In this document: positions 1-5,191 of the stretch, one piece after another
Layout: each line of letters starts with the position of its first letter
Position numbering within the stretch: position 1 is the stretch's first letter
DNA from: Bacteroidota bacterium
Lineage (GTDB): Bacteria; Bacteroidota; Bacteroidia; Chitinophagales; Chitinophagaceae
Direction of reading: 5' to 3'
DNA length: 5,589 nucleotides
NCBI GenBank assembly: GCA_028877045.1
Contig: JAGWPQ010000490.1
Span: 1 to 5,589, forward strand
Notes under the pieces: generated by a model
Told to the model about the DNA's origin: nothing
The model's database searches: none
The model's input: only the letters and a program-made list of their open reading frames with translations
Program-made: the position numbers and the translations under genes

Positions 1-1
1 A

Positions 2-1903
2 TGTTTCAGAAACACACCCGAATTACAATCATTCGATTCTTTAAGTCATCATGGCAATGAAATTTGTTTTTGCTCTATCGGCGATGCAGCTACAAGTGAA
101 GGACATTTTTGGGAAACCATTAATGCTGCCGGTGTTTTGCAGGTTCCGTTAGCAGTTTTTGTTTGGGATGATGGCTATGGAATTTCGGTTCCTACAACTT
201 ATCAAACAACAAAAGGTTCTATTTCGGCTGCATTGGAAGGCATGCAAAAAAATGGCAGTTCAAATGGTATCAATATTTATAAGGTAAAGGCATGGGATTA
301 TGCCGGTATGTGTGAAGTGTTTGAATCGGGCTTGCAAAAAATGCGTGAAACACATACGCCTGCTTTATTTCATGTGGAAGAAATGACTCAGCCGCAAGGT
401 CATTCAACTAGTGGAAGCCACGAAAGATATAAAGATCCCAAACGTTTGGAATGGGAACGCGAATGGGATTGTATTAAAAAATTCAGGGAATGGATCGTTG
501 CAAATAATATTGCCACACATGAAGAATTAAATGCAATTGATTATGAAGCGAAAGATTATGTGCGAGATGCAAAAGCAAAAGCATGGGAGAAATTTTTAGC
601 ACCTATCAAAGAACAGGTTGCTGCGACAGCCGAATTGATCAAGTCGATTGTGGTGAGTGATATGGATACTTACAATTACATTCAACAATTAGCAACCGAA
701 TTACAAAATAATGTTGAACCGTTGCGAAGAGATGTGATGCGTACTTTATCGTTGACAATGGAAGCTGCACCTTATTCTCCATCCATTCCCGAAATACAAT
801 CATTCTACGATAAATTATTACAGGAGAATAAAAATTTATACGATTCTCATTTGTATAATGAAGGCCCGAAAAGTGCCATGAATATAGAAGTGATAAAACC
901 TTTGGTTCAATTTGATGCACCAACTATAAACGGTTACGAAGTATTGAATAAATATTTTGATTCACTGTTCCAGCACAATCCGCTGGTGTTTGCATTTGGA
1001 GAAGATGTTGGACAAATTGGTGATGTGAATCAGGGCTTCGCAGGATTACAATTAAAACACAGTACCGATAGGATCTTTGATACAGGTATTCGGGAACTCA
1101 CCATCATGGGACAAGCCATAGGCATGGCTTTGCGGGGATTGCGGCCTATTGCCGAAATCCAATACTTAGATTATTTATTGTATGGTTTGCAGCCATTAAG
1201 CGATGATGCTGCTACCACACATTTCCGTACAAAAGGACAACAAAGTTGCCCGATCATTATTCGTACACGCGGTCACCGCCTCGAAGGTATTTGGCATAGC
1301 GGCAGCCCGATGGGAATGATCATTAATGCCTTGCGTGGAATGTATGTTTGTGTGCCGCGCAATATGGTGCAGGCTGTTGGCATGTACAATACTTTATTAA
1401 AAAGCAATGATCCTGCATTGGTGATTGAATGTTTGAATGGTTATCGCTTAAAAGAAAAATTACCTGCTAATTTATTGGAGTTTAATGTACCTCTTGGTAT
1501 TCCTGAAATTATAAAAGAAGGAAATGATATTACTGTTGTTTCGTACGGTTCAACTTTGCGCATCATTCAGGATGCAGCCGAACGTTTGGAACGTTATAAT
1601 ATCAGTTGCGAAATTGTGGATGTACAAACTTTATTGCCATTCGATATTCATCATATCATTCTCGAATCATTAAAGAAAACAAACCGGATTATTTTTATTG
1701 ATGAAGATGTTCCGGGTGGTGCTTCGGCTTACATGTTTAATAAAGTAATGGAAGAACAGGGCGGTTATCAGTGGCTGGATGTTGCCGCAAGAACCATTAC
1801 CGGTAAGGATCACAGACCATCGTATGGAAGTGATGGCGATTATTTCAGCAAGCCAAATGCCGAAGAAATATTCAATACCATTAAACAAATGATGAATGAA
1901 TAA
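2..1903 (+). CDS. Fused alpha/beta E1 component of a 2-oxo acid dehydrogenase complex (5' partial)
   Basis: This is a thiamine-diphosphate-dependent E1 enzyme, which decarboxylates a 2-oxo acid (branched-chain or pyruvate; the sequence does not settle which) and acylates the lipoyl group of E2 in the cytoplasm. The frame is open from base 2 and gives 633 residues. The alpha half shows a TPP/Mg motif, GDA at visible residues 27-29, then 26 residues, then DD at 56-57 followed by GYGIS. The E1-alpha loop QGHSTSG is at 132-138. After a linker of about 85 residues the beta half starts near residue 293, with GEDVG (333-337, carrying the expected catalytic Glu), DTGIRE, GMALRGLRP, HSGSP (432-436), DVQTLLPFD and EDVPGG. 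In a normal E1-alpha the TPP motif lies about 150 residues in, so roughly 130-170 N-terminal residues are probably missing at the window edge. A TTG at 137 is internal, since homologous sequence continues upstream of it. The gene ends in TAA and is convergent with the next gene, 28 bp away. The alpha/beta fusion is known in Bacteroidota. Confidence 0.95.
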   Translation, partial: CFRNTPELQSFDSLSHHGNEICFCSIGDAATSEGHFWETINAAGVLQVPLAVFVWDDGYGISVPTTYQTTKGSISAALEGMQKNGSSNGINIYKVKAWDYAGMCEVFESGLQKMRETHTPALFHVEEMTQPQGHSTSGSHERYKDPKRLEWEREWDCIKKFREWIVANNIATHEELNAIDYEAKDYVRDAKAKAWEKFLAPIKEQVAATAELIKSIVVSDMDTYNYIQQLATELQNNVEPLRRDVMRTLSLTMEAAPYSPSIPEIQSFYDKLLQENKNLYDSHLYNEGPKSAMNIEVIKPLVQFDAPTINGYEVLNKYFDSLFQHNPLVFAFGEDVGQIGDVNQGFAGLQLKHSTDRIFDTGIRELTIMGQAIGMALRGLRPIAEIQYLDYLLYGLQPLSDDAATTHFRTKGQQSCPIIIRTRGHRLEGIWHSGSPMGMIINALRGMYVCVPRNMVQAVGMYNTLLKSNDPALVIECLNGYRLKEKLPANLLEFNVPLGIPEIIKEGNDITVVSYGSTLRIIQDAAERLERYNISCEIVDVQTLLPFDIHHIILESLKKTNRIIFIDEDVPGGASAYMFNKVMEEQGGYQWLDVAARTITGKDHRPSYGSDGDYFSKPNAEEIFNTIKQMMNE

Positions 1904-1928
1904 TAGTAGTTGGTTACTGTATTTTTTT
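1903..1928 (+). terminator. Possible weak intrinsic terminator after the E1 gene
   Basis: Just after the E1 stop, AGTA (1905-1908) can pair with TACT (1915-1918) around a 6-nt loop, and the stem extends by one G-T and one A-T pair. Seven T residues follow at 1922-1928. Position and T-tract suit a terminator for the plus-strand gene in this 28-bp convergent gap. The stem is short and AT-rich, so this is a weak call. I see no comparable structure for the converging minus-strand transcript. Confidence 0.25.
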
Positions 1929-1931
1929 AAA

Positions 1932-2189
1932 TTACTTGCGTGCTTTGTATTTAAAACCAGACTTTTCTGTTATTGCTTTCGCAAGGAATTGTACGTTCAT
2001 AATTTTTTCGGCATCATATTCTGTGATCGAAATGCTCCAGTTATTTTCAATATTATTTAAAAGATATGCCACTTCCCAATCTGCCAAATCTAAATCTATT
2101 TTTAGATTAGTTTCTGGAGTAAAGTTCACATTAGTAATATTTAAATTATCCTTTAAAAACTTCTGAATTTTATGGATTATCGCTTTCAT
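1932..2189 (-). CDS. Acyl-carrier-protein-like small protein lacking the phosphopantetheine serine
   Basis: An 85-residue acidic cytoplasmic protein with ATG start and TAA stop, of ACP size. From about residue 23 it aligns without gaps to the ACP core: FTPETNL matches the helix I-II loop, DLDLADWEVAYLLNNIE lies where ACPs have DLGADSLDTVELVMALE, and ISITEYDAEKI matches the helix II-III segment IEISDEDAEKI. In this alignment the serine that receives 4'-phosphopantetheine is Asp37, the preceding Asp is Ala36, and the following Leu is Trp38. There is no Ser between residues 31 and 45. As written it cannot be a normal holo-ACP. It could be a structural or regulatory ACP homologue, or belong to a DUF1493-type family, in which a DSL motif is also missing. 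It is the last minus-strand gene, 52 bp after the 82-codon ORF, and may be the tail of the kinase operon. No fatty-acid or polyketide genes are adjacent. No strong Shine-Dalgarno sequence precedes the ATG, as is usual in Bacteroidota. The function is unknown. Confidence 0.75.
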   Translation of the reverse strand: MKAIIHKIQKFLKDNLNITNVNFTPETNLKIDLDLADWEVAYLLNNIENNWSISITEYDAEKIMNVQFLAKAITEKSGFKYKARK

Positions 2190-2210
2190 GGTTTAAAATT
2201 TAATCTTACC

Positions 2211-2223
2211 CATTCAATGAATG
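2211..2223. repeat. 13-bp palindrome (6-1-6) upstream of the ACP-like gene
   Basis: CATTCA, one base, then TGAATG forms a perfect inverted repeat 22-34 bp upstream of the ACP-like start codon. The one-base centre suits a dimeric protein operator better than an RNA hairpin. No regulator is identified, and short palindromes of this kind occur by chance in AT-rich spacers. Confidence 0.2.
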
Positions 2224-2241
2224 ATGTGCTGTTTTAAAAAC

Positions 2242-2490
2242 CTATACTATATCTATAGTGCTTGTACAATTTTTATAGTTTGCTCTATACCTAATTATAC
2301 TTCCTGCTGATTGCAGATTGTTTAAAAAGTTTGTATGATTTTTATTGGAACTGTAAGCTCCCCTTGTAAACATTATACGGTAACCACTGTCGTTACTTGC
2401 TACTATAGATTTGCCCTGAATTGATGTTAGTGAAGTTTGTTTTGAAAGATCATACTGGAAATAAATGGTTCGAATAATATTATAGTACAT
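2242..2490 (-). CDS. Hypothetical 82-residue protein
   Basis: An ATG-started, TAG-stopped ORF of 82 codons fills most of the 342-bp space between the kinase and the ACP-like gene, on the same strand, 41 bp after the kinase stop. I do not recognise the protein. It has no signal peptide or membrane helix. It is basic and rich in Asn, Ser, Tyr and Ile, with a central stretch GYRIMFTRGAYSS and a C-terminal stretch GSIIRYRANY. The ATA, AGG and AGA codons look more frequent than in the E1 gene, though the whole minus-strand block is AT-rich. No ribosome-binding site or TAnnTTTG box is visible just upstream, so it would have to be read through from the kinase. It may be a real orphan gene, a remnant of a longer gene, or chance. 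Outside it, this spacer contains only the two short palindromes. Confidence 0.4.
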   Translation of the reverse strand: MYYNIIRTIYFQYDLSKQTSLTSIQGKSIVASNDSGYRIMFTRGAYSSNKNHTNFLNNLQSAGSIIRYRANYKNCTSTIDIV

Positions 2491-2512
2491 TAAAAATTGT
2501 TTAAGTGTTATA

Positions 2513-2525
2513 ATACAGGCTGTAT
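2513..2525. repeat. 13-bp palindrome (6-1-6) just downstream of the kinase gene
   Basis: ATACAG, one base, then CTGTAT forms a perfect inverted repeat 7-19 bp beyond the kinase stop. As RNA on the minus strand it could form a 5-bp stem with a 3-nt loop, but no T-tract follows directly, so it is a poor intrinsic terminator. It may be an operator-like site or chance. Confidence 0.2.
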
Positions 2526-2531
2526 CAATAA

Positions 2532-4727
2532 TTATAAAGTATCATAAAATTTTTTTGCTTCCTCTAATGCTTCTGTACAAATAAATTTTAATGCCGAAAA
2601 ATTTTGCTGAAAGTCTTTATCGGAGATATTTTGTAATTCTATCACATCTAAATAAGGCAGCAATAATTCATTTATTCCCATCACAGAAACAGATGTTTTC
2701 ATATTATGCGCAATCTGTTGCATTTTAATTATTTCATGTTGCTGCCATGTTGTTTCAATTGCCTGTAGATCTTCAGGGATAGCTTCGATAAATTGGGCTG
2801 TTACCGTTTTTTCGTATTCAATATTCCCGTTGCTCACTTCTTTCATATAATTCAAATTGATGTATTTAAATGCACCCGGATCTGTTTTTATATCTGAGCT
2901 ATTTGAAGGTCCCGGAAACCTTTTTAGCTGTGTATATTGTACAATTAATTGTAGTAGTAATTCTTCTCTTAAAGGTTTTGATATATAATCTGTCATTCCA
3001 AAACTTAAACATTTTTCTCTTTCTCCTGCTAATGCATGAGCGGTCATTGCAATGATTGGAGTTTTTAATTTTAAAAGATCTCTTATTTGTTTGGCGGTTG
3101 TATAGCCATCCATCTGTGGCATTTGAATATCCATTAATACAAGATCATACTTCTTTATTTTTATTTTTTCAATTGCTTCAACTCCGTTTTTTGCCAGATC
3201 GTATTCTAAGTGCCAAGATTTAAAAAAGTGTTTAATAAGGCTTTGATTAATTGTATTATCTTCTACAACCAGCACGCAAACATTTTCAAAATTTGGTTTT
3301 GCTGCAAAATCTTTTTCATTTATAAGCTTATTGTCGAATTGTTCTAAACATATTTTATATGGAATCATAATATTAAAAGTTGTTCCTTTCCCTATTTCAC
3401 TTTCTACATCAATGTTTCCATCTTGCAGTAACACAAGGTCTTTCACAATGGAAAGTCCCAACCCGGTTCCGCCATACTTGCGTGTGATAGAATCTTCTGC
3501 TTGTTGAAATCTGTCAAATATCTGGTTCAATTTATTTTTTTCTATACCAATACCTGTATCACTTACAGTAATCCCCACATTAATATGGGCATCAATTTTT
3601 TCCTGATTTGTAATTTTTAAAGTAATGCTTCCTCTTTGAGTAAATTTTAATGCATTACTAATTAGATTAATTAAAATCTGTGTTAAACGGGTAGTGTCTC
3701 CTTCTAATATATCAGGCAATGTTTTATCAATATCAACTATAAATTGCAATTGTTTTTCAGAGGCATTAGCTCTAAACATTGTTTCAACTGAATGCACCAA
3801 GCCGCGAATACTGAAAGGAACAGGCTCAATTCTAATCATGCCGGCTTCTATCTTCGACAAATCAAGAATATCGTTTATTATCATTAATAGATTTTCGCTT
3901 GAGTGCCTAATGGTTTCAACATATTCTTTTGATGTATCATCCATTTTTTTCTGCTTCAGCAAATTTGTGAAACCAAGAATAGCATTCATAGGTGTACGAA
4001 TTTCATGGCTCATATTTGCCATAAAGTTTTCTTTTATCTGTGCCGTTTCTCTTACTTTTTTCTCCGTGACATTTAGTGCATGAATTAATTTATTTTGCTT
4101 TATGATTGTTATAATAATTATCCAAAATAAAATTGCTCCGCAAAAGAGCACAAAAACAATCAGTGTTGTTCCAAAACTCAAAGCCTTTTTACCGCTTTGA
4201 TTAATGGAGGAAGTTATCTTTGCAAGAAGTTGTTGTCTTGAATTTTCGATTTTTCTGGTTACCAGTCTTATCGAGTCGTCCAGTTGCTTTGATCTGTTTA
4301 TCACAAATGCTGATTCTGCTCTATTATTTAGCAATAAACGCATTGTATCCAGCGCATCTTTACTAAAAAATAATTTTTTGTGAACCAATAAATCTAAAGT
4401 ACCAATATATTTTACCGAACTATCGTCATCAGATATTTTATGCAGGTTGTCAATATCATATTGCACCATTTTTGTTTTTGCTTCAACATCTTTCAGGTTA
4501 GCAGAATCTTTTGAAGTAAATACACCCGATAGATTATTTTCTGCCTGTACAATATCCCTGTTTAATTCTCTTAAATTATTGGCTACACCAATTTCAGCTA
4601 ATACTTTTTCATTTCCGTCGATTAAAGAATTTATATTTTTTGCTGAATTGTATTGTATGTAAATCAGTAACACATTTCCTGCAATAAATGCTACAATTAA
4701 AAAATAAATAATTCTTTTATTGTTCAT
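2532..4727 (-). CDS. Membrane-bound hybrid histidine kinase (sensor-HisKA-HATPase-REC-HPt)
   Basis: A 731-residue inner-membrane sensor kinase of the BarA/tripartite type, with three phospho-sites for an internal His-Asp-His relay. Residues 5-26 form the first membrane helix. Residues 30-182 are an extracytoplasmic helical sensor that resembles CHASE3 (tentative). Residues 184-210 form the second membrane helix. HisKA follows with the H-box MSHEIRTPMN and His241. The ATPase domain (about 343-458) has the N-box LINLISNALKF, the G1 box SDTGIGI, the F-box DRFQQ and the G2 box GGTGLGLSIV. The receiver (about 482-600) has the acidic pair Glu489/Asp490, phospho-acceptor Asp533 in MDIQMPQMDG, Thr562 and Lys584. 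The C-terminal HPt (about 635-725) has AHNMKTSVSVMG with His674. All catalytic residues I can check are present, so it should be active. There is no DNA-binding output, so the HPt must pass phosphate to a separate regulator; the LytTR protein upstream is a candidate. The 37-bp gap from the membrane-peptide gene suggests co-transcription. The ATG start is followed directly by the first membrane helix. Confidence 0.95.
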   Translation of the reverse strand: MNNKRIIYFLIVAFIAGNVLLIYIQYNSAKNINSLIDGNEKVLAEIGVANNLRELNRDIVQAENNLSGVFTSKDSANLKDVEAKTKMVQYDIDNLHKISDDDSSVKYIGTLDLLVHKKLFFSKDALDTMRLLLNNRAESAFVINRSKQLDDSIRLVTRKIENSRQQLLAKITSSINQSGKKALSFGTTLIVFVLFCGAILFWIIIITIIKQNKLIHALNVTEKKVRETAQIKENFMANMSHEIRTPMNAILGFTNLLKQKKMDDTSKEYVETIRHSSENLLMIINDILDLSKIEAGMIRIEPVPFSIRGLVHSVETMFRANASEKQLQFIVDIDKTLPDILEGDTTRLTQILINLISNALKFTQRGSITLKITNQEKIDAHINVGITVSDTGIGIEKNKLNQIFDRFQQAEDSITRKYGGTGLGLSIVKDLVLLQDGNIDVESEIGKGTTFNIMIPYKICLEQFDNKLINEKDFAAKPNFENVCVLVVEDNTINQSLIKHFFKSWHLEYDLAKNGVEAIEKIKIKKYDLVLMDIQMPQMDGYTTAKQIRDLLKLKTPIIAMTAHALAGEREKCLSFGMTDYISKPLREELLLQLIVQYTQLKRFPGPSNSSDIKTDPGAFKYINLNYMKEVSNGNIEYEKTVTAQFIEAIPEDLQAIETTWQQHEIIKMQQIAHNMKTSVSVMGINELLLPYLDVIELQNISDKDFQQNFSALKFICTEALEEAKKFYDTL

Positions 4728-4764
4728 TGCTAAAAATGTTTGGGTTTATTTTGTTCGACATTAT

Positions 4765-4959
4765 TTACATTCCGTTGGAAAGTTTAAGATACTGCAACGG
4801 AAAGTAAATGAGTATTAAAACATCAACAAATATTGCTGTTATTATAAAAAAGAATATAAATCCGAAAACTCCTGTGCCTATTAACTTCAATAATAAGAGC
4901 ATACCTATTATTAAGTTGACTGTTTTGGTGAAAAATAATTGGATATAATTGATTTTCAT
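4765..4959 (-). CDS. Small two-helix membrane protein (64 residues)
   Basis: This is a very hydrophobic peptide of 64 residues. Two membrane segments are likely, about 12-28 and 31-53, joined by a tight turn around KLIGTG, with short polar ends. I chose the ATG at 4959 over the in-frame TTG at 5004. The extension from the TTG would be encoded across a terminator-like hairpin, and its Cys/Ser/Arg-containing sequence does not look like an N-terminus of this protein. No good Shine-Dalgarno sequence precedes the ATG; the AGGAG in the hairpin is about 17 nt away. The gene is 37 bp ahead of the kinase on the same strand and probably shares its mRNA. I do not recognise a family. It might be a small membrane partner of the kinase, or an unrelated peptide. 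Low-complexity hydrophobic ORFs can arise by chance in AT-rich DNA, so its reality is not certain. Confidence 0.55.
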   Translation of the reverse strand: MKINYIQLFFTKTVNLIIGMLLLLKLIGTGVFGFIFFFIITAIFVDVLILIYFPLQYLKLSNGM

Positions 4960-4960
4960 T

Positions 4961-4994
4961 GTTTTAAAAAATAAGCTCCTGTAAAAACAGGAGC
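4961..4994 (-). terminator. Rho-independent terminator-like hairpin (terminator or attenuator)
   Basis: Read on the minus strand, GCTCCTGT (4994-4987) and ACAGGAGC (4982-4975) form a perfect 8-bp stem with a TTTT loop, followed by TTATTTTTT. No T-tract follows on the plus-strand side, so it acts in the minus direction. It lies about 200 nt beyond the stop of the LytTR regulator gene and only 15 nt before the ATG of the membrane peptide. It could end the regulator transcript. Alternatively it could act as an attenuator in the leader of the membrane peptide/kinase mRNA, or as a 5' stabilising stem if transcription starts at the nearby -7 box. Form and strand are clear; its role is inferred. Confidence 0.75.
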
Positions 4995-5001
4995 CGGTTA
5001 C

Positions 5002-5009
5002 CAAAACTA
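5002..5009 (-). promoter_or_regulatory. Candidate Bacteroidota -7 box (TAGTTTTG), proximal copy
   Basis: TAGTTTTG on the minus strand matches the Bacteroidota sigma-ABfr consensus TAnnTTTG exactly. Initiation about 7 nt downstream would put the RNA 5' end near 4995, at the base of the hairpin, giving a leader of about 35 nt that opens with a stem-loop. I see no TTG-type -33 element at the expected distance, which lowers confidence. Confidence 0.35.
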
Positions 5010-5059
5010 ACTGCTTATGAAAAAATCTGTATGAGACACTTTTTGATTTGTTTGTAACA

Positions 5060-5067
5060 CAAAACTA
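5060..5067 (-). promoter_or_regulatory. Candidate Bacteroidota -7 box (TAGTTTTG), distal copy
   Basis: This is a second exact TAnnTTTG match, identical in all eight bases to the copy 58 bp further downstream. The -33 region (about 5086-5092) is AT-rich without TTG, as would suit a promoter that needs an activator. The direct repeats at 5097-5126 would lie at roughly -44 to -73 of a start near 5053. The leader would then be about 90 nt long and contain the terminator-like hairpin. Confidence 0.4.
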
Positions 5068-5096
5068 TAACCTCGTAAATGGGTATATAATTATTA

Positions 5097-5126
5097 ATCG
5101 TTCAATAGGCATTTTTAGTCGTTGAA
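5097..5126. promoter_or_regulatory. Possible LytTR-type direct-repeat operator
   Basis: Two 9-bp repeats, ATCGTTCAA (5097-5105) and GTCGTTGAA (5118-5126), agree at 7 of 9 bases and are separated by exactly 12 bp, a 21-bp period or two helical turns. Known LytTR/AgrA sites are 9-bp direct repeats near [TA][AC][CA]GTTN[AG][TG] with 12-13-bp spacing. The copies match this at 7/9 and 6/9, including the CGTT core. They lie between the LytTR regulator gene and the kinase operon. They read on the plus strand, opposite to the predicted transcription, and the match is degenerate, so the operator role is inference. Confidence 0.35.
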
Positions 5127-5191
5127 AAACCGAATAGTATAGTTAAACAATAAAATAAATGCTGTTGCTGCTGTTAATCGAAGGGTAAAAA

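Noticed and set aside
1..60. ATG at base 1 opening a short plus-strand frame
   Set aside because: It stops at 58-60. The neighbouring frame from base 2 encodes recognisable E1-alpha sequence with the TPP motif, so the ATG is out of frame.
137..139. TTG as the start of the E1 gene
   Set aside because: It falls inside the TPP motif. The GD of that motif and further E1-like sequence lie upstream in the same frame, so the gene is cut by the window edge.
639..923. 94-codon minus-strand ORF inside the E1 gene
   Set aside because: It is antisense to well-supported E1 coding sequence, with no recognisable domain or signals of its own.
1936..2166. 76-codon plus-strand ORF opposite the ACP-like gene
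   Set aside because: The minus-strand frame gives an ACP-like protein with a good alignment. The plus-strand product has no coherent pattern.
3694..4083. 129-codon plus-strand ORF
   Set aside because: It lies wholly antisense to the HisKA/ATPase part of the kinase, which has clear motifs. Its product, rich in Phe, Ser and Ile, is typical of an antisense shadow.
5002..5004. TTG start adding 15 residues to the small membrane protein
   Set aside because: The extension runs through the terminator-like stem and overlaps the -7 box. The ATG at 4959 gives a more sensible protein.
5161..5175. GCTGTT-GCT-GCTGTT short repeat between the LytTR stop and the promoter region
   Set aside because: It is only 15 bp, with no pairing arm or longer array, so it is too short to treat as a functional repeat.
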